Assembly: GCF_048544455.1 (NCBI RefSeq)
Contig: NC_133536.1
Coordinates: 194,559,325 to 194,623,324, forward strand
DNA length: 64,000 nucleotides
Direction: 5' to 3'
DNA from: Silene latifolia
Lineage: Eukaryota > Streptophyta > Magnoliopsida > Caryophyllales > Caryophyllaceae
Position 1 is the first letter of the stretch. Each line of letters begins with the position of its first letter. Under the pieces are notes generated by a model, which ran no database searches, had not been told where the DNA came from, and saw nothing but the letters and a program-made list of their open reading frames with translations. Made by a program: the position numbers and the translations under genes. This document shows, in pieces, positions 13,605 to 25,374 of this stretch.

Positions 13605-13615
13605 CTCTGATACCA
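13605..13615 (-). promoter_or_regulatory. T1 primer-binding site (Met tRNA type)
   Basis: Read on the minus strand this is TGGTATCAGAG, two bases inside the LTR boundary at 13618. It fixes the orientation of T1 as minus. Confidence 0.88.
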
Positions 13616-13617
13616 TT

Positions 13618-14975
13618 TGTAACACCCCCATACCCCAAGTGCCTTACCAGGACCACTCAGGTATGAAGACATTACCATCTCGGTTACCCGAGGCAATGAT
13701 AATCAAATAAACAATAAAGAAACAACGTTTAAATAGAAATACTTAGTGAAAGGTTACAATCTCGAAACCAAAACCAAAAGTACCAATACATGTTCTCAAA
13801 CCGATCATTTTCTTGTTCTAACTGAAATGTAAAGAAACTACTAAGCTACAACGGAAGACTTCTATCATCATATCGTGGCAATCCCATCTATCCCGATACT
13901 CATCTCATACCTGCTCAATATCTCGCTCACCATCCCCGAATGTATCACCGCAGTTTACAAAACAACAACCGGGTCAAGATTACTAATCACACAACTCAAT
14001 ATATATCAACAATAAGATAAACAGACAGCTTAACTGTCACACACAACCACACCAATTCCAACAATCTCAATCATCGACTGTCCACTAGACCAGCCCTGCC
14101 AGTGGGGGGACCGCAGCCGTACCCACCAAATCCCCGCTCCTCATAATGAGCGATAACCCTGTCCATTAATGTGCACATCCCCTTCGTGGCGGGTTCCACG
14201 AAGGGCGAAACTAGGGCGTGAAGCCACTCCCGCAAGTGACCCCACTCACTCGAGGACACGCCTCGAAACCATAGACAAACAATCACAACCACAATCACAA
14301 ATGCATCACAATACAATTACTATAGCAAACAATCAATCTCAACACATCAACAATCATCCCATTATGGGAATAATACTTGAGTAGGAAATCCTACCCTGGA
14401 AAGCACACTATCGACGGACGGTCTCTAAAGATGTATCAAAAGCTTCCTCTACGAAACCTCCTCCTATCATACAACATACAAATGCTACCAAATCACATAC
14501 TACTCAAAAACCCCCAAATCCCTATATTAGAGTTTAACCAAATCAAAGGAAAGACAACAAAAAGGGTACATAGATCTTACCCTCGACGCAAGGATCTCAA
14601 CGGTATATCAAACGATGAAAACCGACCTTCCAAACTCCGGGATTTGCTAACAATGCGATTAAGATGATGAACGTAGTTGCTTTCTCTCTTGACAGTAAAT
14701 TAGGTTTTGCAAAAGTGTTTAGTATAATGACGACGAAGGTTATATATCTTAATCGCATAATTAACAAAACCCGAGAAAAACTCCCCGTAAACCGGCTACT
14801 CGATCGAGTACCCAAGGTACTCGATCGAGTACCCCCTTACTCGATCGAGTACCCTAGTTACTCGATCGAGTACCCAACATGTCAGAAACTATTTTAAAAT
14901 GCAACTTACCCTTACTTGACAGAGTAAGGCCTACTCGATAGAGTACCCGAACACTCATAAATACGGAGTATTACA
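13618..14975 (-). repeat. T1 5' LTR
   Basis: The LTR is 1358 bp. On the minus strand it begins TGTAATACTCCGTATT and ends GGGGGTGTTACA. Near its minus-strand start are four ACTCGATCGAGT palindromes (14798-14871), and a TATATA sequence near 14740 is a candidate promoter. It is homologous over its length to the T5 LTR (49131-50491, 1361 bp). The T5 copy has an expanded GTGATT hexamer where this LTR has only about two units near 14285. Confidence 0.9.
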
Positions 14976-15814
14976 GGTATCTCAATTGAGTTTGGGTCTG
15001 GGTCATCCTCAGTATCATCATAAACAGAATTGCATTCAAGATAACACACAGAGTAAGCAGAACCTAATTTATTCATATTAAAGTTTGAGAAAAGTTGAAA
15101 CAAAACAGCCATCTGATCTGTGGTCAGCGGCGGTAAAGGGACAGTTGTTGGGGCATTTCCCGAACTACTGTTACTATTTGAGACTAAGCTAAGAGAAACA
15201 AAGGGAATGGGGATGACGACATGAGGAGATTCCTTAGTGACCTCTCTAGACTTCGACTCTGACTCCGACTCTGACTCTGACTCGAATTCATCATCTTCTG
15301 GTTCTCCTTTGAACATCTCTCCTTCTCCAGTGGTGAGCTTGAAGAGTCTTCCTTGATTGTTGGTCCACTTGATTGATTTTCTCCATCCTTTCTGTTGATT
15401 CGCATTTGTTTCTGTGATTAACACGGTAGGGTTGAAGTGGTTGTCTTGAAGTATCATAGTAATGATCTCATCCTGCGCGGCTCTAACAAATCGATCCTCT
15501 CCAAATAGTAGACTAACAGCTTGTTCGTCTAAGCAAGGTGCTTGACGAGCTTTGACGGTAGGAACTGTTTCTGGAGGAATGAAGTAGCAATCGTGAAATA
15601 TCTCGATTCCGGCTAGCTTCCTTTCGAGATAGTGCCAAGGTTCGGGAAATCCGTGAAAGAGTTCTTGACTTCCTTCCTTAACAAAGTATCCATTTAGAGT
15701 AGGGAGATAGGGTCGCATTTGGACTCCTACGTACTTACGGTTTTGAACTTGAGCGAGCATCTCTAGAACTTCCTCTTTAGTGGGTTTGTATCCTAGTCCA
15801 AGTGGTATTCTCTT
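14976..15814 (-). pseudogene. O1 post-protease domain, cut by T1
   Basis: In the same frame as gag and protease, a TAA just after the protease ORF (15812-15814) is followed by open sequence starting KRIPLGLGYKPTKEEV, with the longest Met-initiated frame from 15760. It contains aromatic-rich sequence (PEPWHYLERKL, FHDCYFIPPETVP), a Glu/Ser repeat of ESESES type, and an acidic segment, ending at the T1 LTR; the last 15 or so residues of the open frame are LTR-derived. Ogre elements have a region of unknown function between protease and RT and this fits it. RT is not present; it would lie beyond T1, off the left edge. Confidence 0.7.
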
Positions 15815-17188
15815 TTAGTTTCTTTCCTTGTAGGGTGCGAAGGTGTTTCTTCGGATAGGGTTCAAAGGCATTCCAGGGAAGTATCCTTGGGATTTGAGTA
15901 TGTGGTTGACCACCAAGTTGGAGTAGGGATCGTAGTATAGGGGTGCCAATTCGCTTTCTATGACACTTATGCTTTGAATGCCCCCAAGTTCATGTACTGG
16001 ATCCGCAAGGACTTGATTATTTGACTTCTTTTCGATTATTGCCTTGATGGGCGACGAAGTGATCGTCACCACTTTGCCATTTAGTGGAATTTTGATCTTT
16101 TGGTGAAGGGTGGATGTTACCGCTTTGGAGGCGTGAATCCAAGGTCTTCCCGGAAGTATGTTGAAGGAAGCTTCGATGTCCACTATTTGGAAGTTAACCT
16201 TTCGCTCAATTGGCCCTGTGGCTACGGTTAGCTTAACGAGTCCTACGACCTTTCCTCGTGTACCATCATATGCACGAACACCTTGATTGGTAGGGGTCCA
16301 ATCCGACTCTTTCATGCCTAGTTTGTATGCCGTTTTCAGGGGTATGACGTTGACCGCGGAGCCATCATCTACCAAGGTCATTGGCACGTTCTTCTTTAAG
16401 CAAATGACAGTGATGTAAAGAGCCAAGTTGTGACTAGCGCCAAAAGGTGGCAAATCTTCGTCTGGCAAAGTAATAGGATTACTTAGCTTCGGTGATTCTT
16501 GGAAGACCAAGTTGACTACATCGTCGGGTGTGGAGTTATGTGCTGCATTTAGCTTGGCCAAAGCTTGTAGTAAAGCTTGGCGATATGGGAATGAGCTTGC
16601 TACTAATTGCCAGACTGAAAGATCAGCCTTTGTCTTCTGTAATTGCTTGAGCAAATGATCAGTAGAGTCATCTTCATTATCATTTGGTATGATAACGTTG
16701 CTTGGACCATTTGGAGTAGTACTTTGATATGGACACCCCGAACGAGTTAGGTGGTCCACATCTTGGTCTTCACCATTTTGGACTATTTCCTTGACTAGGG
16801 AGTGTTCAATGAGATACTCGTCTTCATCGTCATCGGCCCATACTCCATTGACTGTAGCTAGTTCCCTTATTCTCATGATCTCGTACTCTAATTGTGTGAC
16901 TTGATCGACTAGTTTATCCACCATGGCGACTATTTCTTGCATAGTGGCATTTTGAGAAAAGATTAATGGCGCATGTTCTTTGGGTGTCGCATTGGGGTCA
17001 TGTAAAGTTGTCACCACATTTTTTAATTCCCAAACTTGCCTATCTACACTCCTTGCCCATGCGATGAAGTCGGCAATGGTAGGGGAAATGGTAGAGTAGA
17101 ACCCTTCATTCTCGATCGCGTGGATCTTGTCTTCGACTGGAGAAATGAGGTGTGAACAATCTAAGGTAGATTCTTCACTTGTGATCAC
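15815..17188 (-). pseudogene. pro: O1 aspartic protease region
   Basis: This 457-codon stretch is in frame with gag (17246-18406) and with the following segment, separated from them only by single stops, so gag-pro was once one reading frame. Residues about 50-190 are acidic and low in motifs. Residues about 250-370 form the aspartic protease that cuts the polyprotein: active site V-D-D-G-S at about 273-277 (LVDDGSAVNVIP), then the flap-side motif FNILPGRPWIH. The protease has Ogre-type DDGS rather than the DSGA of T1. The C-terminus shows GYFPGMPLNPI and ends at TAA 15812-15814. Confidence 0.85.
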
Positions 17189-17245
17189 TAGAATTCCAAG
17201 AGGATTATGAGTGTTGTTGGGCTTACCTCCCGGCGGTATTGGTAG

Positions 17246-18406
17246 TCAATCATCCTCAATCATGTCTTGAAGCACATTTTTCAATTTGTAGCACTTTTCT
17301 GTGTCATGTCCCTTACCCCTATGATATTCGCAGTATGAGTTCTCGTCCCAGAACTTGGACTTCTTTTCAGGTTCGGGTGTAGGGCCTATGGGTTGGAGTT
17401 TTCCTTGTTTCATTAGCCTTTTTAGAGTATTGGAGTAAGTGTCCCCAAGATTTGTAAATTTCCTTGGTGGGGCACTTTTCTTGGATGGTTCGAGGAGGTT
17501 AACTTCATCGGTCTTGCTAGTGGAGCCGTAAGAACGAGTTATTGAGCCTTGATATCCTCGACCTACCGTTTTGGACAAGAGCCCTTTACGGATGTCATAT
17601 TCGATCCTTGTTCCTAGTACAGTTAAGTCCTTGAAAGTTGTAATGTTTTGGTACCTCAAATGATTGGCATAGATGGGCTTTAAGTTGTCCACGAATTTCT
17701 CCACGAGGGTAGCCTCATCCGGGCGTTCAACTAGTTGGGTACTAGTGTTCCTCCACCTACTTAGGAAGTCGGTGAAACCTTCTTTGTCATTTTGGATAAG
17801 AACCTCTAAAGTGCGCATGTTAAATTGGATTTCAGCATTATCCGCATATTGCTTAGCAAACTCGACCGCGACGTCTTCCCAAGTAGCGATCTTCTTGTGT
17901 TCTAGAGAGTAGAACCATTGCTTTGGGATAGTGCCAAGAGATGAAGGAAAGATCCTTAAGAACATCTCGGGTTTGATGCCTTTGATAGACATATAGTCCT
18001 TGAAAGCACGGATGTGGTTCAAAGGGTTTTCATGCCCCTTGAATTTAGGGATATCCGTCATATTGAAGTTGGTTGGCAACTTGGAACTCACGGCTTCATA
18101 CTTGCGATTATTCTCCCTATAAATGTCATCCTCTTTAAGATACATCAATTGCTCCTCTAAGTATTGGAGTCGTTTTTCAGCTGCAGTCATACCCATGGGA
18201 GGGTTTTCGTCCCTGAAGTCATTCACGAAGTCATCAACGACTTCACTTTCCCGAGGAGGCAACCTCGTTTCTACGGTATAGATCAGGCCTTCGATGGTGT
18301 CAAGGCAATCATATACTTGGTCTTGAGTAACTTGGAGTTGAGCCAGCGCGGTTAGGATTCGATCATTACTATCTTGGAGTTGATTGAAGTCGCTTGTTTC
18401 AGGCAT
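17246..18406 (-). CDS. gag: O1 Gag (Ogre/Tat type)
   Basis: The ORF has 386 codons from ATG 18406. Gag builds the virus-like particle. Residues about 120-270 form the retrotransposon gag domain (IPKFKGHENPLNHIRAFKDY, FPSSLGTIPKQWFYSL, EFAKQYADNAEIQ, WRNTSTQLVERPDE). At residues 359-372 lies C-x2-H-x4-H-x4-C, the variant zinc motif usual in Ogre-type Gag, followed by LKNVLQDMIE. The N-terminus has a coiled-coil-like LQYLEEQLMYLKED. A TGA at the end separates it from downstream protease sequence in the same frame; this could be a nonsense change in an ancestral gag-pro frame or a readthrough point. Confidence 0.88.
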   Translation of the reverse strand: MPETSDFNQLQDSNDRILTALAQLQVTQDQVYDCLDTIEGLIYTVETRLPPRESEVVDDFVNDFRDENPPMGMTAAEKRLQYLEEQLMYLKEDDIYRENNRKYEAVSSKLPTNFNMTDIPKFKGHENPLNHIRAFKDYMSIKGIKPEMFLRIFPSSLGTIPKQWFYSLEHKKIATWEDVAVEFAKQYADNAEIQFNMRTLEVLIQNDKEGFTDFLSRWRNTSTQLVERPDEATLVEKFVDNLKPIYANHLRYQNITTFKDLTVLGTRIEYDIRKGLLSKTVGRGYQGSITRSYGSTSKTDEVNLLEPSKKSAPPRKFTNLGDTYSNTLKRLMKQGKLQPIGPTPEPEKKSKFWDENSYCEYHRGKGHDTEKCYKLKNVLQDMIEDD

Positions 18407-19180
18407 CTTAGAAACTGGATAAGAGATCGACGACGAATCAAAACACGATCGACCATTCTAGCACACTTACTAAGAAAGAAATTTTTTTACTCGTGAAGTG
18501 GGTGTGAGCCACTTGTGTCAGTGAGCTTTTGAAGAAATGACAAGGTTTGACAAATGTTGGTCCTAGTCAACTTTAGTGTAGTTGTAGGAGTGGACTCGAA
18601 GTGAGGTTTTGAAATGGGCTTGGGCCCGAAATTTTACTCGACAAATGGACAAAGTTTTGACTCGGTTTTGCGCTAATCATTGGCCTTTTTTCGAAATTTA
18701 CATTTTAAAAGGGATTTGATTTTACAAAAATCGTCATGGTTTCGTTTAGAAATGGTGATCACGTAAGGTACAAACATTTATACAAGCATTATAACGGGAT
18801 GCTGAGTGCATTTAAAAGGGTTTTGGTTTAAAGGGTGGGTTGCCATACCGAACAAACAAACCCGAAGTTTTTGGAGAGGCTCGTACCAAACAAGAGTAAG
18901 GCCGATTCCTAGTCCATTTCCTCAAAGAGTGAAAGTCCTTGATACAAACAAGAGTAAGTACCATGGTATGGATGACGTCAATCGCTATCCATCGTTAGGC
19001 CCAAATAAGAATTAGGACCGTTTAGACAGGACGATTGGTCGAATGGGTCGGGTTTGGCCTAGGAAGGCCGAATGAAACGATCTAGGAAGACCGAGTCATG
19101 AAAACCGACAATTGTCTTGTACAAACTATTCCCTAACCTTGTTCAAGTTTCACCCTTTTGGCTACACGTAAGTGTATTAT
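18407..19180 (-). other. O1 untranslated leader
   Basis: This is 0.77 kb between the primer-binding site and gag. It contains short tandem-like phrases (AACAAGAGTAAG near 18888 and 18946; AGGAAGACCGA-like near 19060-19095). The small plus-strand open frame at 18806-19015 lies in these repeats and is not credible as a gene. Confidence 0.65.
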
Positions 19181-19197
19181 CCCCAGCGGAATCGTCA
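19181..19197 (-). promoter_or_regulatory. O1 primer-binding site (arginine tRNA type, mutated)
   Basis: The minus strand reads TTGACGATTCCGCTGGGG directly after the LTR end GTCCACA. The usual Ogre site is TGGCGACTCC(G)CTGGGG; two transitions (G to A, C to T) separate this copy from it. It marks the 5' LTR boundary at 19201. Confidence 0.72.
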
Positions 19198-19200
19198 AAC

Positions 19201-19417
19201 TGTGGACATGGGGGCCACGGGGGCGCTTGGGAAACAAGCGTTTGCATTTGTGGAGTCGCCACCAATTTATTGTGGAAAATTGGAAACCGTTCGAATACCT
19301 CGTGCCATGTCAAGACACAAAGTAGTGACATAAACACCAAGAACTCGTTACCCTTAGCATTCTATGTCTAGAATGACTCTCGTGGATGCCAATGAACACG
19401 GATGTTCACAGAGATCT
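19201..19417 (-). repeat. O1 LTR, 3' part (left of T3)
   Basis: This is the last 217 bp of the Ogre LTR on the minus strand, ending CCATGTCCACA before the primer-binding site. The left TSD copy GATCT (19413-19417) of T3 closes it. It continues at 27531 beyond T3. Confidence 0.78.
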
Positions 19418-21570
19418 TGTAACACCCCCATTTATTTAAGGGCCTGAACTAGGACTCCTCAGATAAATGACGGTGTTACCATCTCGGAAACCCGAGGCAG
19501 TAGATAACAAAGGAAAGAAACACAGTACTTTATTAAATGCTTATAGTGAGATTACAACTGGAATTAAAACAAAGCCTCCAAAAATATGACCAAAAGATGA
19601 AGTCTGACAAAACTACTAATAAGACTAAGGTGGGCTAGGCACTAAGTCCGTCATCCAAGCTCTCTTCCCGGCTAGCTCCTACCAGTCTCTGAAATACCTT
19701 TCAATCTGCTCCCCAATAATTGGATCATCACAGGCGTACACGAATACACAGGGTCAGCCGCGAAGCTGAGTAGGGAAAACAATTAAACAACAAAATATAA
19801 TATGCATGATCCCCCGTCACCTCCATCTCCATCTCAACTCGTATCTCATATCTCATTTCTCATATCTCATAACCCAGACAACCCAGCCATACCGATCCCC
19901 GGTAGACTATATATATCGACCGTAGCCGATCTGCCAGCTCGCAGCTGAGGACACCAGGGCAAGTCCTGCAGAACCCGCCTGGGCCTTATCACAATCCACC
20001 TCGTATCTCAACATCGTCACTCCTACACCATCCTCCAACTCCAATGCATATGAAATGCTCAACAGTAATAATGCAACACAATATGTATATTAATGAATGA
20101 AATCATGCCAGCTAACGAATGTTGTGATAACAAACTCAACATGATCAATGCAGTCAATCACCTTCCCTTATATGATTCATAATGTAAATCAACAACCACG
20201 AATCAAGTCAACACAATTCAGCAACAACGATAATAGGTCAAGTGTATTTCCCTACCTCAGTACTGCAGTCAAATGGTCGGGTGTCCAGTAATATTTCACG
20301 ACAATCCGTCCTCTGAAAGATAGTTAAATGATAAACAATTACTCAACTATTCCCGTTCCCAAAATAGAAGTTACTAAAAATAGAATTTCCTAAAATGAAC
20401 TTTCCCGTTATAGTAGCTTTTCCATTTTAACAACCCGACTCAAAACCCGACTTGAATTATTTAACTGACTCGGAATTAAATTGAATAACCAAAATGATAA
20501 TTAAAGGTTAAATGAATTATACGATTACGAAAACCCGAATCAAACACTAAAGGAACCCGTCATCAACCACGTCCCTTCACACGCATCCCCGCACTCCCTC
20601 GCGCCACCTCACCACCGTGTCAACCACCAGGCCCAACTCCCACGCTGACCCAGCCACCAACGGCCACCCCCACTGGGGTCGACCGTCGCCGGCGAGCCAA
20701 ACCATGGCCGCCATTTGGCCTGGTTCACCACCACGGCTCACCAAACACCCCCTGTTCTCCCTTTACCACCACCGCAGCCAACACCTATACCCTGCCTCAC
20801 CACCACCGTGCTGCTCACCGTCATCCCACGAACCCAGACACCGTGGCACCACCGTTTCGACCTCCCCCAAGTCCACGGTGGCGCCACCCCAAACATACCC
20901 GTCTAAACCCGTCTGAAAACCCGTGACCAATACCCGTTTACCACCCCCCATCAATGCCGCCTTTTATCACTAAAACCACCAAGAACCACCCTAACCACCA
21001 CCACGACACTCGCCACATACCACCCATTAACATTACCCCGACACCAACCACCCTTATCCCCTGTCTAAAGACACGCAACCCCAACCAAAAACCCGACATC
21101 AAAAGCTAAAAACAGAGGACATAGGTTGCTCTTACCTTTTTCCTGCCGCCACTATAGCCACCAGCGCCGCCTATGAACGTCGACAACCGCCTTATGCTCT
21201 TCCTTACAGTGTCGCCAATGCCCACGCTCTCTCTCTCTCTCTCTCGAATTGCTTGAGGGTGAAGTTGGAGCTGATGAAAGGGAGGCGGTTTGAGGGAGGC
21301 GGGTTGAGGGAGATTAGGGTGTATTAGGTTTAGGGTTTAGGGTTAGGGCTAAATGGGTTGGACGTGTATTGGGCCAGCTCAAATGGGTCGTTGGTAAATT
21401 GTTTAGCTCACCTTTCGAATTCCGTATAAACCCGTCTTAATTAACTTACGATAACTTAACGAAATTATCGACTCAATATTAACTCGACTGAATTAGTAAT
21501 ATAAAATATATAATAATTAATATACAATAATATCCGTTTAATTAATTATATAAAAATACGGGGTATTACA
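19418..21570 (-). repeat. T3 3' LTR
   Basis: On the minus strand this LTR starts at 21570. An AT-rich segment is followed by a telomere-motif block (AGGTTTAGGG repeats on plus, 21326-21348; telobox-like AACCCTAA on minus), a (CT)n tract near 21230, and a GC-rich, proline-codon-like island (about 20560-21200). Plus-strand open frames in the island (20617-20916, 20715-20906) recur in the other LTR but match nothing known. Confidence 0.93.
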
Positions 21571-21607
21571 GTCTTCCCCCCTTAAAATGAACTTCGTCCC
21601 GAAGTTC
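21571..21607 (-). promoter_or_regulatory. T3 polypurine tract and pre-PPT hairpin
   Basis: On the minus strand GAACTTCG-GGA-CGAAGTTC (21607-21589) is an 8-bp stem with a 3-nt loop. It is followed by 18 nt with AAGGGGGGAAGAC and then the LTR start TGTAATACC at 21570. Confidence 0.82.
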
Positions 21608-21720
21608 GCTCCCATACTCAACAACAGAAGGTATTGTATATCGTACTTACGGACGTCCCGCGTTTCTAACACGGTTAACACACACTTTTGACACATCAGT
21701 TAAACATAACAGACACGGGA

Positions 21721-21765
21721 TGTTACATTCTGCCCTCCTAAAAATAAACTTCGTCCCGAAGTTTA
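21721..21765 (-). repeat. T3 second (decoy) PPT-hairpin module
   Basis: On the minus strand TAAACTTCG-GGA-CGAAGTTTA (21765-21745) is a 9-bp stem. AGGAGGGCAGAA and a pseudo-LTR start TGTAACATCCCG follow. It copies the geometry of the true module about 150 bp away but no LTR follows it. Confidence 0.75.
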
Positions 21766-24700
21766 ACTCGTCTTTACTTAACCCAATTAACTACGACTAA
21801 TAACTACCTGAGAACACAACTGTGTAACAACTAAATAATCACCTGAGAACACCGTCATCTTCCATCTAAATTCCGATCTCAAACTCAACATGAACTCATT
21901 AACCATGGTCGCACTGGACCGTAAACATAGCTCCCGTAAACATAACTCAGTTCATAGGCTAACTCATAACTCATTACCAGTAGTTTAACTACACTCTCTT
22001 TTTACACATCAACCAACTAACAGAGGTAGAAGCAAAACGTATATAACTCACTTACATAGATACCCCACAACGAAACATCAACTTGATCAAACTACAATCT
22101 ACAAACAAGTGCAAATTAAACATCAAGATTTTACAATCCTCCCCAACTAGAAACATGGTTACGTCCTCGTAACCTTCATTATTATAACCAAAGTTCTCAA
22201 CTATCGCTAACAACAAAAAGAGGATAAAAGATTCACAACTTACGCTCAAGTTAACTAATCCCTACCAAAGACAATCAATATGCAAGCTCTCTCAAGGAAG
22301 CTACCGTTACCAGTAAAAATCATTAGTAATTATTCATCTCACCAATCATTGTAATCTCATACTTTAGAAACATAGGGGATCAAACACCTAAGAAAAGAAT
22401 TAGGGTCATCACTTTGATAAATCGTTTTATGAAATTTTATAACCTAATGGATCCAGTCTGACTTTCCTTTATATAATTGTACAGGTTTAGGTCAAGACGC
22501 AGAATCATCAATAAAATGAAGACAACCAGCTTCGCAGTACTTATCTGCCTAGAGATATTTTCAATCCTCATAACAAAGGGTTTGGTATTTATTCATGAAT
22601 GACGAATGCACATTGATTGACAAATTTTTATAACCTTATTGGTCGAGTCAAACAAGCGATTAAACAACGATATTGGAAAGACTATCGTACAAGACATAAA
22701 AGATGAAATGTATTTAACTACACCAAATTTTTTTTTTTTTTTTTTTTTTCAAATATTCCTTACCTATCATGCTACTATCAACATACCGTGTTAACACATA
22801 ATTCACTTAAATCACCACATTATATTTCCCGTTTTGACATTCATAACTAACCACAACCCACCAATCCACTATATGAACGAACAACATGGCTAATTTAACC
22901 CACTACTTATGACTCCGTTCTAGTTTCATTCCTCCAGACTACCAAATATCATGGAACCATACCACTAGACACTGGCTGGAATCTCAATCCGAATTTATAC
23001 TCATACGACAAGAGTTGACTTCATTTTCAAAACTTTCACTTTCATACTGGACGGTGAATAACTTTCCTAACATAACTCTTATAACAGAGCCGTCCATAGA
23101 ATCCATTTACAGCTTACTACGAAACTCAAAATCAGATAACTTAATTCAATTCCTTTAGACAAACAAGTTTAGGTGTTGACTCATATATCGTAATTTGCAG
23201 GTTCATCTTATTCATTCCAGTCCTATCTTTACTAATGAACGACTATTACCTCAACGTCAGGATTTTAGTTGCACTTCTTTACTCAGTTATATTCATGGCT
23301 CAATTAAGCGTAACTATAACAACTATCATTTAAACCAACACATATCATGTGAATCCTCAAAGGGTTATTTCATTATAATTGCTAACATAGTTATCATAAC
23401 AATCTTTATTATAATATAATTGATACTAACGACTCGGGAATATAGGTATGTCAAGCGTCGTGTTTTATCAAACAGTTTCCTTTATATCATGCTCCTACAA
23501 TTGCAAGAATCCCTTTAGTATTTCATGACGATATAATGATGAACATATCCACTAAGAATTAACAACACTTTTTTACTATCATGTCCTAGGTTTAGGTCCA
23601 CTGAAATAGATTAATGCAATGTAAGTAATAAATATAAGTATAGGCACACCGACTCACAAAAAGGCATTAGAACTCAGATGACATCCTACACGTGTGAACA
23701 TTTAGACTCAATCATTACTACCATCCATGTGTAAACTTTTAAACATAACTATTATAATTATTCATGCGAGTATATTAGCACAACTAAATTAATATTTAAC
23801 GCCATCAACTTTACCAAGATATGACAATATAGTTTAATATTTATATATATCCGACCACCATGCAAATATGATGAACATACTAGAGATATTACAACATGTC
23901 AAACGTATATAAAATATGCAAACAACTGGACTCGTATAAAATATTTCACCCTCGATTAAAATCAAATTAAGTTATTCAATTTTACTCATACTATCATGCC
24001 AACCATGTTATCGACTAAGCTTTAAATTTATCACTTGTTAAGATACATAACTACTGAACATGCGTGCTACTATCGTCATATAAAACATTATAAATTCACA
24101 TTACTAAGGCTCATAAATTAATCAAACAATCGTATGAAAATTCAACATAGACGCACATTTTAAATGTTTTGATTCACGTTGTAATTTTCAAAGACCACGG
24201 ACAAATAACCGTTCGATTAAAACTTGATTCATATTACTTTTATAAAATACGGAGGGTTACAAACACAGGGAAAAGAGTTAGGTTTAAAGCATAAGAATTC
24301 CATTTTTTTACAGAATTTTACAACTCGGTTGGTCCAAACCAACATGTGACAGCAATTGGTCCAAAACTTGGGTCAGTTTGCAAAACTTATTAGTTAATAT
24401 TGAGACATCAAGATTTTTCGTGGCTTATCAATTTGAAAACATATGCGACTCTTTTGATCGATGAAGTTGGAATTATGCAAAAATCATTAATACAATTTAA
24501 ATGGGGATTTTTTTTTTTTTTAAAATCGTTGGTCAAAATATCACTGCACATGAACTTCCTAACCACAGTTCACTAAAGTATTTATTACTCTTAATTTGTA
24601 TATCATATAAGCATGAAATCAATGCCAAAGGAACACTAACTCACGAGGCTATCTCTCATAAAATTTCCATCCATAGGAAATAAACAGAAAAGAAATGGTA

Positions 24701-25360
24701 GTAAGGTCAGTTAAAGAGTAACGTCAACCAAAACGAGTTTTATCACTAAGTCATTCCTTTTCTATGTTTCAAACTCTTACAACCATACTATTGATACGAA
24801 CTCATCCTAACTTAAATCTTATACTGTACTTACGTAAACATCTACCCCATAGAATCCATTCGCATCTCGATTTACTCCTTACATCTAAATCACGATTGCT
24901 ATGACTAAAACTTGTATTTCAACAGTGTTTCTTATTACTATCACATTACTATACTAGCATGGCTTTGGGATCACATAACCGCATATTACTTAGTCATAGT
25001 AGTGTTATCATCACATCATTCATACAAAATACTTACCGCAGCGTTGACCTGCAGAAGGGTTAGAATATATGGGTCTCAAGGTATATATCAACTCGATTAT
25101 GCAACAATCAATGTATCCATCAATTAACACTTAGGTAACGATATAGGAATTTCAGGTTCAACCTTATGCAACTTTTCTACCCTTTCTCTCATATACACTC
25201 GGGGTTTCCGGTCAAACGAGAGGGCACTGTTTCGGTGTGAGGGGGCCCCTAACTCATACCTTACCTTAGTGTGCTCCTAACAGTTCTATCCCGGGGTTCA
25301 TTTTATTTAGACTCTTCCTATGTTCATTGGGTTCATTGGTTTAGGCCTGAGGATCGTTCG
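21766..25360 (-). other. T3 interior, AT-rich, non-coding
   Basis: These 3.6 kb contain only short open frames with no gag, pol or other domain. A run of 22 T lies at 22728-22749 and further T-runs near 24508. Near the primer-binding site, 25240-25360 resembles the T1 leader next to its own primer-binding site (13540-13605: ATGTTCATTGGGTTCATTGG and GATCGTTCGCTCTGATACC-like phrases), which supports a common Tekay-like origin. Confidence 0.75.
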
Positions 25361-25371
25361 CTCTGATACCA
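25361..25371 (-). promoter_or_regulatory. T3 primer-binding site (Met tRNA type)
   Basis: The minus strand reads TGGTATCAGAG, three bases from the LTR boundary at 25375. Confidence 0.88.
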
Positions 25372-25374
25372 CTT

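Larger units (their letters stand above)
1..14975 (-). mobile_element. T1: Tekay-like Ty3/gypsy element, 5' part, split by T2
   Basis: On the minus strand the order is LTR (13618-14975), Met-type primer-binding site, leader, gag (from 12807), zinc knuckle, protease and the start of reverse transcriptase, which runs off the left edge. T2 occupies 1082-11992 inside the gag gene. Removing T2 brings the gag halves together just before the zinc knuckle. The LTR ends in TG/CA and belongs to the same family as T5. The right end abuts O1 protein-coding sequence, so T1 inserted into O1; GGTAT at 14976-14980 is one presumed TSD copy and the other is off-window. Confidence 0.9.
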
